From Streptomyces bluensis (GTDB taxonomy: Bacteria; Actinomycetota; Actinomycetes; Streptomycetales; Streptomycetaceae), in contig NZ_BMVM01000003.1 of NCBI RefSeq assembly GCF_014650715.1, forward strand, positions 372,001-436,000: 64,000 bases of DNA. The letters run 5' to 3'. Numbering within the stretch: position 1 is the stretch's first letter; each line of letters begins with the position of its first letter. Position numbers and translations under genes: made by a program. Below the pieces are notes generated by a model. That model saw only the letters and a program-made list of their open reading frames with translations, ran no database searches and was not told the DNA's origin. Shown piece after piece: positions 18,963 to 29,354 of this stretch.

Positions 18963-20474
18963 TCAGCCCCCGAACCACCGCACCGGCTTCGGCGCCAGGT
19001 TCTGGTAGACGTGCTTGGTCTCGCGGTACTCGGCGAGGCCGCTGGGCCCGAGTTCGCGTCCCACTCCGCTCTTGCCGAAACCACCCCACTCGGCCTGCGG
19101 GAGGTAGGGGTGGAAGTCGTTGATCCAGACGGTGCCGTGCCGCAGCCGCCCGGCGACGCGCCGCGCACGCCCCGCGTCGGCGGTCCAGACGGCGCCCGCG
19201 AGCCCGTACTCGGTGTCGTTCGCGAGCGCCACGGCCTCGTCCTCCGTGCGGAAGGTCTCCACCGTCAGGACCGGCCCGAAGACCTCCTCGCGCACGACCC
19301 GCATCTCGCGGTGGCAGCGGTCGAGGACGGTCGGCTCGTAGAAGTACCCGGTGGCGGGCCGCCCGGCCGTCGGCTCGGGCCGCCTGCCGCCCGTCCGCAG
19401 CACCGCGCCCTCGGCGAGCGCGGACGCGACGTACGCCTCGGTCTTCTCCCGCTGCTGCTCGGACACGAGCGGGCCGCACTCGACGCCCTCCTCGGTGCCG
19501 CGCCCGAGCCGGATACGGCTCGCCCTGCGGGCCAGTTCGGCGACGAACCGCTCGCGCACGGACTCCTCGATGATCAGCCGTGCCCCGGCCGAGCAGACCT
19601 GGCCGCTGTGGATGAAGGCGGCGTTGAGGGCCTGGTCGACGGCGGTGTCGAAGCCCTCCTCCGTCGCGCAGGCGTCCGCGAAGACGACGTTCGGGTTCTT
19701 CCCGCCGAGTTCCAGGGCGACCTTCTTCACGCCGACGGCGGCGGCCTGCGCGACCTTCGTACCGCTGACGAGTCCGCCGGTGAACGACACGAGGTCGACG
19801 TCGGGATGCCCGGCGAGCCGCGCCCCGACCGAGTGCCCCGGCCCGGTCACGATGTTGGCGACGCCGTCCGGCAGCCCGGCCTCGACGAGCAGTTCGACGA
19901 GGGCGACGGTGGTGAGCGGCGTGATCTCGCTCGGTTTGACGACGAAGGTGTTCCCGGCGGCCAGCGCGGGGGCGATCTTCCAGCTGGCCTGGAGCAGCGG
20001 ATAGTTCCAGGGCGTGATCAGCGCACAGACACCGACGGGCTCGTGCACGACGACGCTGTGGATGTCCTCGGAGCCCGCGTCGACGACCCGGCCGCCGCCC
20101 TCGCCCACGACGAGGTCGGCGAAGTAGCGGAACGCGTCCGCGACACAGTCGATGTCGACGCGCCCCTCCTCCAGGGTCTTGCCCGCGTCGCGGCTCTCCA
20201 GCCGCCCGAGGGCTTCGCGGTCGCGTACGAGGAGATCGGCGACACGGCGGAGCAGGGCGGCCCGCTCGGCCACGGGTGTACGGGCCCACGTGCCCTCGTC
20301 GAAAGCACGCCGGGCGGCGGCGACGGCGGCGTCCGCGTCCCGCTCGTCACCCTCCGCGACGACGGCGAACGGCTTGGCGTCCGCCGGGTCGAGGATCTCG
20401 CGCGTGGCACCCGAGACGGCGTCCAGCCACTCGCCGCCGACGTGGATGCTGCGCTGCGCCTGCTGTCCTGCCAT
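18963..20474 (-). CDS. betB: Aldehyde dehydrogenase, probable betaine-aldehyde dehydrogenase
   Basis: 503 residues of the NAD(P)-dependent ALDH superfamily. Seen are PWNYPLLQASWK (cofactor region), VSFTGG, the general-base glutamate in LELGGKNP, the catalytic cysteine in SGQVCSAG, and EEVFGPVL near the C-terminus. It oxidises betaine aldehyde to glycine betaine if the operon context is right. It is the first gene of the five-gene bet/pro operon. GGAAGG about ten bases before ATG 20474 serves as ribosome binding site. No betI regulator is adjacent, so control of the operon is not evident. Confidence 0.92.
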   Translation of the reverse strand: MAGQQAQRSIHVGGEWLDAVSGATREILDPADAKPFAVVAEGDERDADAAVAAARRAFDEGTWARTPVAERAALLRRVADLLVRDREALGRLESRDAGKTLEEGRVDIDCVADAFRYFADLVVGEGGGRVVDAGSEDIHSVVVHEPVGVCALITPWNYPLLQASWKIAPALAAGNTFVVKPSEITPLTTVALVELLVEAGLPDGVANIVTGPGHSVGARLAGHPDVDLVSFTGGLVSGTKVAQAAAVGVKKVALELGGKNPNVVFADACATEEGFDTAVDQALNAAFIHSGQVCSAGARLIIEESVRERFVAELARRASRIRLGRGTEEGVECGPLVSEQQREKTEAYVASALAEGAVLRTGGRRPEPTAGRPATGYFYEPTVLDRCHREMRVVREEVFGPVLTVETFRTEDEAVALANDTEYGLAGAVWTADAGRARRVAGRLRHGTVWINDFHPYLPQAEWGGFGKSGVGRELGPSGLAEYRETKHVYQNLAPKPVRWFGG

Positions 20475-20629
20475 GTTCGCAGTTGCCTTCCGTTCCAGGT
20501 CCGTGCCCCTGTGCCCCCTGCCCCTGTGTCACAGCGGTGTGACTCCGGGGGCCGTGAGCGCCTGCCCCCGCCCCCGGAATGCATGCACGATCGATGGCTG
20601 GAAGTGCGCAGCGTCACTGAACGCGCGTA

Positions 20630-20667
20630 TGACGCGTGTGATCAGCCCGCTGACGCGTGTGATCAGC
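20630..20667. repeat. Tandem 17-bp direct repeat
   Basis: TGACGCGTGTGATCAGC occurs at 20630-20646 and again at 20651-20667, a period of 21 bases. The second copy covers the stop codon of the minus-strand membrane protein gene. It lies between that gene and the start of betB, so it could be an operator for betB or simply a duplication. Confidence 0.6.
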
Positions 20668-21655
20668 TCGCGCAGGTGGCGCCCGGCGGGCAGAACCAGC
20701 CCACCGCCGTGTCGGACATGGAGACCTCGTCGCTCCGGCCGTCGTCGTCGCGGCCGTACACGGCCACCGCGTAGAGCGTGCCGTCCGCGGCCGCGAAGCG
20801 TGTGTCGACGACATGCCAGGTGCCGACGTCGGGCTCGCCCCGGATCGAGTCGACCAGGTACTCCAGCCGCTCCCCCACGAAGTCGCCGTCGCTCAGGTCC
20901 TGCCGTCCGAGCTCCCGGAAGCTGTCGGACTTCGGGGTGTCCGGCGACAGGAACAGGTCGAACGACTCCTGCGGGGTCGCCTCGGCCACCTGGAACACCT
21001 GGATGCGTTGTTCGCCGTCCGGGCTGCGGAAGTTGACGACGTCCATGCCGTACTGGGACGGCACGGAGTCGCGCTCCCAGCCTTCGGGCACGGCCGTCCG
21101 GAACCCCTCGGGGTCGTCGAACGACTCGTAGCCCGTGGGGAGCTGGGCCGCGGTCAGGGACGGTGAGGGCGTCTCCTGCGGTACGTCACCGGTGGGCGAC
21201 TCCGAGGTGTACGTCCCCGCCGGGTCGGTGGGGGTGACCGTCTCGCCGGCCTTCCGGTCGCGCCCGCCGTCGTCGCCGCCACCGGTCGTCTGGGTGAGCA
21301 CCAAGCCCACGGTGACCCCGACCACGGCGGCCCCGGCCACCACTGCCGCCCACACGCGACGCCGGTCGAACCGGCCGCCCACCGGCTCCGACGGCTGGTC
21401 CGCGGGCGGCCAGGCGGGGCCGGACGGCCAGGGCGCCGAAGCCGGGGGAGGCGGCGGAGGTGTCGGAGGTGGCGGGGTCCCCGGCGACTCGGATGCCGCC
21501 GGGGGCAGGACTCCCTCGTCGTCGCCGTGCGGTGCGGCCACCGCCGGTTCGTGGTCGGGTCGGCCCGGTGGTGGCGGGGTGGCGTGGGCCGTCTCCCGGG
21601 TGCCGTCCTCCCAGCGCTGGGTCTCCTCGTTCCAGTACCGCTGTCCCCCGTTCAT
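20663..21655 (-). CDS. Single-span membrane protein of unknown function
   Basis: 330 residues. The N-terminus has a short aromatic motif (QRYWNEETQRWEDGTR) like those at the start of many actinobacterial membrane proteins. A Pro-rich linker follows (residues 40-85), then one membrane helix at about 103-122 (VWAAVVAGAAVVGVTVGLVL). The outer part begins with a Thr/Ser/Pro linker and has a folded domain at about 175-330 (GYESFDDPEGFRTAVPEGWE onward) with two C-terminal cysteines (WFCPPGATC). I do not recognise the domain; it resembles generic serine/arginine-type extracytoplasmic sensor tails. The next gene upstream ends only ten bases away, so the two are probably co-transcribed. Confidence 0.82.
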   Translation of the reverse strand: MNGGQRYWNEETQRWEDGTRETAHATPPPPGRPDHEPAVAAPHGDDEGVLPPAASESPGTPPPPTPPPPPPASAPWPSGPAWPPADQPSEPVGGRFDRRRVWAAVVAGAAVVGVTVGLVLTQTTGGGDDGGRDRKAGETVTPTDPAGTYTSESPTGDVPQETPSPSLTAAQLPTGYESFDDPEGFRTAVPEGWERDSVPSQYGMDVVNFRSPDGEQRIQVFQVAEATPQESFDLFLSPDTPKSDSFRELGRQDLSDGDFVGERLEYLVDSIRGEPDVGTWHVVDTRFAAADGTLYAVAVYGRDDDGRSDEVSMSDTAVGWFCPPGATCAS

Positions 21656-21665
21656 CGCGTCCCCC

Positions 21666-22031
21666 TCACATTCCGAGCAGTCCTGTCACGGCACCGGCCA
21701 CGGCTCCGGCCGAGGCGAGCAGGCTCACCAGGGCCTCGGAGTCCGCGAGCAGCCTGCGCAGCCGCTGCAGTCTGCTCTCGCCGACCGTGCCGGTACGGCT
21801 GATCTCGTCCTCGGTGTCGGCCAGTTCGGCGTCCAGCTCGCGGGTCCGCTCGTCCGCCCGTACGCGGGTCAGGTCGGCGCGCAGCTCGCGCACCGCCTTC
21901 AGCAGTTCCTCGGCCGCGGCGTCGCGCGGGCCGCCCGTGCCGTGGTGGCTCTCGGCGTGCGCGTGGCTGCCGATGGCGAAGGTGCTGTGCGAGACGTCGC
22001 CGATGCGGACGTTCGGCTCATCCGTTGCCAT
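21666..22031 (-). CDS. Small coiled-coil protein with an STFAxGSHA motif
   Basis: 121 residues. The N-terminus reads VRIGDVSHSTFAIGSHAHAE, and the same kind of segment (DSVAGSTFAVGSHARA) occurs near the C-terminus of the upstream-encoded membrane protein. Residues 40-95 are rich in Leu, Arg, Glu and Asp and look like a coiled coil. The C-terminus (ALVSLLASAGAVAGAVTGLLG) is hydrophobic and may contact a membrane. The start lies 14 bases inside the preceding gene, so translation is coupled. The shared motif suggests the two proteins recognise the same partner or each other. Function unknown. Confidence 0.78.
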   Translation of the reverse strand: MATDEPNVRIGDVSHSTFAIGSHAHAESHHGTGGPRDAAAEELLKAVRELRADLTRVRADERTRELDAELADTEDEISRTGTVGESRLQRLRRLLADSEALVSLLASAGAVAGAVTGLLGM

Positions 22032-23901
22032 CGCTGTCGGTTCCCTTCTGCTTCCGCGGCGCGGAGCCGCCGCTCGTGGTGGAGGAGTCGGAGGAAGCGC
22101 CGGTGGCTGAGGCGGAGGAGGCGCGGGCGTGGGAGCCGACGGCGAACGTGCTGCCCGCGACGGAGTCGATGTGCACCCCGCCGCCGCTGATGTTGACCAC
22201 CTTCTGCACGAACTCGCCGGTCTGGTAGCCGTGGTCGGCCAGCGCCGTGCGCACCCCGTTCGCGATGCGGTCCTGCACGCTCCTGAGGTAGCGGTCGACG
22301 TCCATCTGCTGGAAGAGCGACCCGGACCGTGCCGAGCCCAGCTCGCGCACCGACATCGCGGGGCCGTCGGGCAGCGCGTTCCCGTAGCCGCCGGTGAGCA
22401 GTTGCCAGCCGTAGGCCGCGCCGTGGCCCAGGGTGACCAGGGAGCCGATCGCGGAGCGGGGCACCTGGCCGACGGCCCAGGTGGCCTTGCCGAAGGTGCT
22501 GTTGCTGCGGAACCGGTGGGCCGTGCGGTCGGCGTCCTTGAAGTCCGCGCGGATCGGCTGCAGTACGTGCGGGGCGATCTCCAGCATCAGCATGCGGCCC
22601 TGGGTGTGGATCCGGACGTAGACGGTGACGACCAGCTCCTCCTCCCAGCCGCCCACGCGGACCCGCAGGAAGTGCCGCCGCTTCTCGGCGCCCTCCTCCA
22701 CCGCGCGGGCGCGGTGCTCCTCGAACGCCTCCTGGTTGTACGGGGCGTCCTCACGGCTGCCGAGTCCCTCGGCGGGAAGGAACACGCACTCGTCGATCTC
22801 CAGCCAGCGCAGCCGGTCGCGCACGGCGTGTCCGGCGTATTCCGAGGGCAGCCGCAGCCCTTCGATCAGCGGACGGACGACGTCGAGGATCGTCCGGTTG
22901 CTCATCGGCCGGACCTTCTTCATGCCGTCGGGCCGCAGCTCGACGGCGAGCACCCAGGTGTCGTAGGCCGCACCGGCGCCGCAGAACGGACGGGCCTCGT
23001 GGTACATGATCAGCGGCGCACGCTGCTCCAGCCGGATGCGTTCCTTCAGCCGCTGGAACCGCCGGTTGTCCTCGCTCTCCGCGGGGTCGGAGGCGGCGTC
23101 CGGGAACCGCTCCGGGGACAGCTCACCGCTCAGGGCACGCACGAACTGGCTGCGCTGGGCGCCCGTGCACAGGGCGACGGCCACGAAGAGCACGAGCGCC
23201 AGCCAGGCCTGGAACGCCTGGACCGAGGCGTCGCCGCCGACCATCTCCGACACGGCGGGCAGCAGCCCCTTGAGGAAGTCCCAGAAGCCCGTACCGTCGT
23301 CGTAGGAGTACGACTGGCAGGTGCCGTAGGAGTCGTACGAGGTGCAGGAGGGCTCGGACGACGAGTCGCCGCCGGAGAACGCGAAGACGACCGTGGCGAC
23401 GAGGAACAGACCGAACACGATCCGGCCCAGCCAGCGGACGACGAACGCGGCCAGTCGCCGCGGGAACGGCGGGCGGTCGTCGTCGCCGCGGAGGGCGGTC
23501 CCCATCGCCAGCAGGACGCTGGGCAGGAGGTAGCCCGCCAGCAGGAAGTCGGTCACCAGCAGGCCCACCACCCACAGGCCCACGATCGCCCCGGCCCAGG
23601 CCAGTTCCAGGCGGCGGGCCCGCAGGGCGTGCGCGAGGACGCGGGCCGCGTCGAACCCCAGGGAGGGCGCCACGATCCGCTGCTCGTTGAGGTCCAGTTC
23701 CTCGATGACCCGGTCCCGGTAGGCGGAGTCGAGGTAGGTCCCGGCACACAGCAGACGACTGGCCTCGCTGGCATGCGGCGGGATGGGCGGCGGGGCCGAC
23801 GGTGTCGGTGGCGCGGCGGGTGGTGCCGTTGCTGCCGGCTGTGAATCCGACTGTGGCTGAGGCTGTGACTGCGGCTGTGATGGCACGCTGGCGGTACTCA
23901 C
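22018..23901 (-). CDS. Large membrane protein of unknown function
   Basis: 627 residues from GTG 23901 behind GGGGGAGAC. A Pro/Gln/Ser-rich N-terminus (about 45 residues) is followed by membrane helices near 100-135, 155-175 and 235-260. The first loop is rich in Cys, Tyr and Ser (CTSYDSYGTCQSYSYDD). The 370-residue C-terminal part is soluble, with a stretch like QRLKERIRLEQRAPLIMYHE and a long beta-rich section. The end repeats the motif STFAVGSHA found at the start of the next gene, followed by a Ser/Thr-rich tail. I recognise no enzyme motif. The pair may form one membrane complex. Confidence 0.82.
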   Translation of the reverse strand: MSTASVPSQPQSQPQPQSDSQPAATAPPAAPPTPSAPPPIPPHASEASRLLCAGTYLDSAYRDRVIEELDLNEQRIVAPSLGFDAARVLAHALRARRLELAWAGAIVGLWVVGLLVTDFLLAGYLLPSVLLAMGTALRGDDDRPPFPRRLAAFVVRWLGRIVFGLFLVATVVFAFSGGDSSSEPSCTSYDSYGTCQSYSYDDGTGFWDFLKGLLPAVSEMVGGDASVQAFQAWLALVLFVAVALCTGAQRSQFVRALSGELSPERFPDAASDPAESEDNRRFQRLKERIRLEQRAPLIMYHEARPFCGAGAAYDTWVLAVELRPDGMKKVRPMSNRTILDVVRPLIEGLRLPSEYAGHAVRDRLRWLEIDECVFLPAEGLGSREDAPYNQEAFEEHRARAVEEGAEKRRHFLRVRVGGWEEELVVTVYVRIHTQGRMLMLEIAPHVLQPIRADFKDADRTAHRFRSNSTFGKATWAVGQVPRSAIGSLVTLGHGAAYGWQLLTGGYGNALPDGPAMSVRELGSARSGSLFQQMDVDRYLRSVQDRIANGVRTALADHGYQTGEFVQKVVNISGGGVHIDSVAGSTFAVGSHARASSASATGASSDSSTTSGGSAPRKQKGTDSDGNG

Positions 23902-24006
23902 ACGTCTCCCCCGATGTGTGAACTGGCTTGCGCTTCAGGCCAGGTGAGAAACCCTCAGCATAGAGGGGCCGCGGGAACACCGGAAACCGTTTCGCACGGC
24001 CAACGG

Positions 24007-24534
24007 TCACCGCACAGACGTGCCACACGAACTCCCCTTGTCCAGGTACCGCCGAAGCGCGCCCCTGCCGTCGCCCACGAACGGCCGGTGGCGGACCGCC
24101 GCCCGGAGTTCTCCTTCGGTGAGCCAGGCGTACCAGGAGATCTCCGCCGGGTCGGGGGTGACCGGCTCGGTGAGGACGGTTTCGTGGAGGCCGAGCCAGT
24201 AGGGGCTGATCTCTCCGTGACAGAGGTACTTGAACAGGAAGCGGGGTGCGGCGGAGACGGCCCCCAGTTCCTCGCCGAGTTCGCGGGCCGCCGCCTGTTC
24301 GTAGGTCTCACCGACGTCCACGGCGCCGCCTGTGAGCCAGTGGTACTGGCCCGGAAAGCGGGACACGTCGTTCGCGCGGCGGTGGACGAGGATGCGGCCT
24401 TCGGGATCGCGGCAGACAGTGGTCGATATGCGGTGCAGCCAGTGGCGCGAGATCGCCTCGGCCCGGTCGACGAGCCCCACCACGCGGTCCTGTTCATCCA
24501 CCCGCTCGATCAGTTCGCCCCGAGGCATGGCCAT
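24007..24534 (-). CDS. NUDIX hydrolase
   Basis: 175 residues. The Nudix box is intact, GGAVDVGETYEQAAARELGE followed by ELG, at about residues 68-90. The segment ahead of it (RILVHRRANDVSRFPGQYHW) resembles the IDI-like or YfcD-type NUDIX proteins. They hydrolyse nucleoside diphosphate-linked or isoprenoid-like diphosphates, but substrate cannot be predicted. It is divergent from a MarR-GNAT gene with a long palindrome between them, so the two may be co-regulated. ATG 24528 (third residue) is an alternative start. Confidence 0.92.
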   Translation of the reverse strand: MAMPRGELIERVDEQDRVVGLVDRAEAISRHWLHRISTTVCRDPEGRILVHRRANDVSRFPGQYHWLTGGAVDVGETYEQAAARELGEELGAVSAAPRFLFKYLCHGEISPYWLGLHETVLTEPVTPDPAEISWYAWLTEGELRAAVRHRPFVGDGRGALRRYLDKGSSCGTSVR

Positions 24535-24560
24535 GGCGGCACCCTACCGTCGACAGATCT

Positions 24561-24588
24561 CATTTCTTTGACTACGGTCAAAGAAATG
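24561..24588. promoter_or_regulatory. Perfect 12-bp palindrome covering the marR-GNAT start codon
   Basis: CATTTCTTTGAC (24561-24572), a TACG spacer, then GTCAAAGAAATG (24577-24588) form a perfect inverted repeat. The last three bases of the right arm are the ATG of the MarR-GNAT gene. It is AT-rich compared with its surroundings. MarR proteins bind such sites, so autorepression, and possibly control of the divergent NUDIX gene, is likely. Confidence 0.75.
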
Positions 24589-25509
24589 AGGGCCAGCCAT
24601 CCCACGACGGTGAACACATCGGCCGTGGCCACGGAGGACATCGCGAGTCTGCGGCGCTTCAACCGGTACTTCACGCGCCGGATCGGCGCGCTCGACGACC
24701 ACTACCTCGGCCAGAACCGCCCCCTCGGCGAGGCGCGGCTCCTCTTCGAGATCGGGGAGGGCGGAGCCTCGCTGCGGGACCTGCGGGCGCGGCTCGGGCT
24801 GGACGCCGGGTATCTGAGCCGGATGGTGAAGGCGCTGGACGCGGAGGGTCTCGTACGGGTCCGCGTGCATCCCGGTGACAGCCGGCTGCGGATCGCCGAG
24901 CTCACGTCGGCCGGGCGGGTCGAGGTGGCGGAACAGAACCTTCGGGCCGACGCGTTGGCCGAAGGGTTGCTCAAGGGACTCACCCCCCGCCAGCGGGAGC
25001 AGCTGACCGGTGCCCTCGGGTGCGCACAGCGGCTGTTGCGGCTCGCCGCCATCCGGGTCGAGGTCGTCGACGGAGGGCACCCCGACGCCCGGGCCTGCCT
25101 CGACGCCTACGCCGCCGACATCGACGAACGGTTCCCCGAGGGCTACGACCCGGCCACCCTCGTCCAACCCGGCGAGGTGTCCGGGGAGTCGGGTGCGTTC
25201 CTGGTCGCGTACGAGGAGAGGCGGCCGGTGGCCTGCGGGGCGCTGACGCGGTTCGACGAGGCGGGCCGGGTCGCGGAGATCCGGCATGTGTGGGTGCACT
25301 CGGACGCCCGACGGCTGGGGCTCGCCCGGCGGCTGCTCGCGGAACTGGAGGGGCAGGCCGAGGAGCGCGGGTACGCCGTCGTACGCCTCGACACGCACGC
25401 CTCGCTGACCGAGGCTCAGTCCCTGTACCGGGCGTGCGGGTACACGGAGATCCCCCGCTACAACGACGACGCCTACGGGGCGTACTTCTTCGAGAAACGG
25501 CTCGGATAG
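24586..25509 (+). CDS. MarR-type regulator fused to a GNAT acetyltransferase
   Basis: 307 residues. The N-terminal half (about 15-150) is a MarR winged helix: ARLLFEIGEGGASLRDLRAR, LGLDAGYLSRMVKALDAEGL, then the wing VRVRVHPGDSRLR. The C-terminal half (about 160-305) is a GNAT fold with the acetyl-CoA loop as HSDARRLGLARRLLAELE. Fusions of this kind are common in actinobacteria and may acetylate a metabolite that also acts as ligand. ATG 24586 is embedded in the palindrome and has no ribosome binding site, so translation may be leaderless or start at a later GTG near 24613. Confidence 0.9.
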   Translation: MRASHPTTVNTSAVATEDIASLRRFNRYFTRRIGALDDHYLGQNRPLGEARLLFEIGEGGASLRDLRARLGLDAGYLSRMVKALDAEGLVRVRVHPGDSRLRIAELTSAGRVEVAEQNLRADALAEGLLKGLTPRQREQLTGALGCAQRLLRLAAIRVEVVDGGHPDARACLDAYAADIDERFPEGYDPATLVQPGEVSGESGAFLVAYEERRPVACGALTRFDEAGRVAEIRHVWVHSDARRLGLARRLLAELEGQAEERGYAVVRLDTHASLTEAQSLYRACGYTEIPRYNDDAYGAYFFEKRLG

Positions 25510-25526
25510 ACACCGCTCGGCGTGGA

Positions 25527-25562
25527 CAGGCCCCGTCCCGGGCGGAACCGGGACGGGGCCTG
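25527..25562. terminator. Strong hairpin between marR-GNAT and mdh
   Basis: CAGGCCCCGTCCCG (25527-25540) pairs perfectly with CGGGACGGGGCCTG (25549-25562), a 14-bp stem with an eight-base loop. On the plus strand it is followed by TTTC. It separates convergent stop codons and probably works in both directions. Confidence 0.85.
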
Positions 25563-25592
25563 TTTCGGTGTGGTGACGGATTCCTCCGACGC

Positions 25593-26986
<1,394 letters not shown>

Positions 26987-28183
26987 CTACTGCGTGCAGC
27001 CCTCCTGGCCCGCCGCAAGCGTCACGCACGCCGTCGCGTCACCCGCGTCCTTCACGGCGACCATCGGGGTGTACGCGGTGGTGTCGCCGACCGTCTCGAC
27101 GGTGGCGGTCTGCTTCGTCCTGCCCACGCTCACCCGCACCTCGTCCCCCTGCGTGGCGGCGGTGATGCGCGCCCAGGCCGCGCCACAGGTCTCGCTGTAG
27201 CGGACCTCGACCTGGGTCGTGTCCACGGTGACGCTGTCGGTGGTCCGCACCAGCTCACCGCTGCACCCCATCGCCTCGGCGTCCTTGCCGGTGCAGCTGC
27301 CACCGCCGCACTTCACACCGGGCGGCAGATCGGGGTCGGGGCCGGCTGAGGTCGCGGGCGTGGACGGCTTGTCGTCGGCCGACTTCTCGTCGCCGCCGCC
27401 CGTGAGGAAGAAGGCCGCCGCGACCACCACACCCGCACCGACGACACCGGCCAGGAACATGGTCAGCCGCCGCTTCCCCCCTCCCCCGCCGGACGAACCG
27501 CCCCCGCCCGGCCGGGCGTCCTGCGGGGTCCCGGCCGGACCGAACCCACCGGACGTGCCGGAGCCGTGCGAGGGCCCGTACGGGTCCGAGGGTGAGGCGG
27601 CAACTCCCCAACCGCCGCCCCGGGAAGCCCCGCTCCCGGGCCCACCGCTCCCGGAAGCCGCACCGTACGAGCCCGCGGACGAGCCCGCGGATGAGCCTGC
27701 GATAGAAGGCGCGGAAGAGGGCGGGACCGTGGGGGCCACGCCCGCCGGGCCTGCCACACCCGGCGTCGCGGTCGCACTGCGGCCCGCCCTGCCGCTCTTG
27801 CCCTTGGCGGGCGGCGGATTCGTGCCGGGCTCCCCGAACTCCCCGAACTCCCCGAGCGCGGCGCGCGCCTGGGAGATACGGATGGCCTCCATGGTCATGT
27901 CGTGGCGCATCTCCGAGCGGCTCCAGGCCCGCTCGGCCAGCTCCCACATGGTCGTCAGGTGCACGGGATTGGTCCCGGTCACCTCGGCCAGCGCGACGAT
28001 CGCACCCTTGGGCGCGAGGAGCCGGCCGTTCAGATAGCGCTCCCAGGACGTCTTGCTGTAACCCGTGCGGTCGGCCACTGCGGCAATGCTCAGCCCACTG
28101 CGGTCGACGAGTCGCCGCAGCTGGCCGGCGAACTCCTTGACCTGCGGATCGAGTTCATCGGGCAGATCCCTCCAACGAGGCAT
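26987..28183 (-). CDS. HTH (XRE-like) membrane protein with C-terminal DUF2690 domain
   Basis: 398 residues. N-terminal helix-turn-helix at about residues 12-75 (LSIAAVADRTGYSKTSWERY). A 130-residue Gly/Ser/Ala/Pro linker with short repeats (GSSAGSSAGS) follows. A single membrane helix lies near 245-268 (MFLAGVVGAGVVVAAAFFL). The outer C-terminal domain has the DUF2690 pattern of paired cysteines, CGGGSCTGKD, MGC, and YSETCGAAWARI. A cytoplasmic DNA-binding-type head and an exported cysteine-rich tail suggest signal coupling across the membrane, though the HTH may bind protein instead. ATG 28183 is supported by GGGGGGAG. Confidence 0.88.
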   Translation of the reverse strand: MPRWRDLPDELDPQVKEFAGQLRRLVDRSGLSIAAVADRTGYSKTSWERYLNGRLLAPKGAIVALAEVTGTNPVHLTTMWELAERAWSRSEMRHDMTMEAIRISQARAALGEFGEFGEPGTNPPPAKGKSGRAGRSATATPGVAGPAGVAPTVPPSSAPSIAGSSAGSSAGSYGAASGSGGPGSGASRGGGWGVAASPSDPYGPSHGSGTSGGFGPAGTPQDARPGGGGSSGGGGGKRRLTMFLAGVVGAGVVVAAAFFLTGGGDEKSADDKPSTPATSAGPDPDLPPGVKCGGGSCTGKDAEAMGCSGELVRTTDSVTVDTTQVEVRYSETCGAAWARITAATQGDEVRVSVGRTKQTATVETVGDTTAYTPMVAVKDAGDATACVTLAAGQEGCTQ

Positions 28184-28703
28184 TGCTCCCCCCTCTTTCC
28201 CCCCGAACGTGCCTGATCTTTCCCCCGTACTGCTTCTCCCGCGCGTGGTGCCCTGGCCCGGTTCGTTACGTTCGTGGCGACGGCTCCGAACCACCCTGTG
28301 GGATGCGTCTGGTCAGGATGCCAGTTCCCGAAGTGGGGGCGCGCACGGGAGCATTCGGGCCACGGCATGCGCCGCCCCCCACCCCCCTGGTCCGCGGTCC
28401 AGTGTCCCACCGCCGTCCCCGTTCCCGGACCGCCCCAGGGCTACGACCGCCCCGCCGGACGGAGAAACCGTGGCGGAATGGTCACCTCCATGCCACAGCG
28501 GGCCGACAGCTGTTGAAGGCCGTGTTCGCCGTGCCCGAGCGTTGACCGCGACGGCGATCCGTCCTGACTCGGGGGAGAGGACGGGCCGCCGTCCTGTAGA
28601 ACACCTGGTGAGCCGGACCGGCCCGCGCCGGTCCCGATGACAGCGGTGGCCCGTCCTCACCCCGAGGGGGAGTGGACGGGCCACCGCTGTGCGCGTTGCC
28701 GCG
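28184..28703. other. Gene-free region
   Basis: No supported gene in these 520 bases. Short frames on both strands lack ribosome binding sites and family resemblance. The right end carries the terminator hairpin of the DUF3017 gene (separate entry). The left part must contain the promoter of the DUF2690 gene, but I cannot identify its boxes. Confidence 0.5.
28640..28690 (-). terminator. Terminator of the folD-DUF3017 operon
   Basis: ACAGCGGTGGCCCGTCC (28640-28656) and GGACGGGCCACCGCTGT (28674-28690) form a perfect 17-bp stem with a 17-base loop. It lies 14 bases past the DUF3017 stop codon. Confidence 0.85.
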
Positions 28704-29354
28704 TCACCTGATCGTGAAGTGGAGGGTGTCGTCGAGGAACGGGATCTCCAGCCACGGGTTCGGCTGGGCCATCATCGCGAGCAGGACGATCCCGGCGCCG
28801 AGGAAGCCGTACGTGACCATGTCGGTGAACCGGGAACGCACGGCGAGCATGCCGACGTCGGGCAGGGCCCAGCGCAGGACGGCACCGCCGATCAGGGCGG
28901 CGCCGACCAGGATCGTGCCGAACCGGAACACGTCCAGCGCGGTCAGCAGCAGTCCGAGCCCGACGGCGGAGAGCACGGCGAGGATCGGCCACTGACGGGC
29001 CGGTGCCGGGGCGTCCCGGGGCGCCGCGCGGCCACCGCCTTCGGGGCGCGCGGTGTCACGGGTGAACCGGGGGAAGCGCCGGGTGGCCCGTCTCGGGACC
29101 CCGGTGGCGTCCGGCGCGCTGATCGCGTCCCGTACGGTCTGCTCCGCGCTCTCTTCCGGGTTCGCCGCCCCGCTCTTGTTCGGGTTCGTCTGCGCGTTCT
29201 TGTCCGGGTTCCTTTTCGGGTTCTTCTCCGCGTTGTTCTGCGCGTTGTTCTCCGGGGAGCCGGCGTCGTTCTCCGGCCCGGCCCCGGCAGTCTCGTCCTC
29301 GCGGGTCCTGTCCTTCACGGTGCCCTCCGGCTCGCTCGCCGTCTCAGCCGACAC
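28704..29354 (-). CDS. DUF3017 membrane protein
   Basis: 216 residues from GTG 29354. The first 115 residues are charged and low-complexity, with an Asn/Lys repeat ([20 protein letters not shown]) encoded by a degenerate 12-bp tandem repeat near 29175-29260. Three membrane helices follow at about 120-142, 145-165 and 178-197. The DUF3017 family often sits directly downstream of folD in actinobacteria, as here, where the start overlaps the folD end by 11 bases. Function unknown. The repeat-rich N-terminus is probably variable between strains. Confidence 0.9.
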   Translation of the reverse strand: MSAETASEPEGTVKDRTREDETAGAGPENDAGSPENNAQNNAEKNPKRNPDKNAQTNPNKSGAANPEESAEQTVRDAISAPDATGVPRRATRRFPRFTRDTARPEGGGRAAPRDAPAPARQWPILAVLSAVGLGLLLTALDVFRFGTILVGAALIGGAVLRWALPDVGMLAVRSRFTDMVTYGFLGAGIVLLAMMAQPNPWLEIPFLDDTLHFTIR

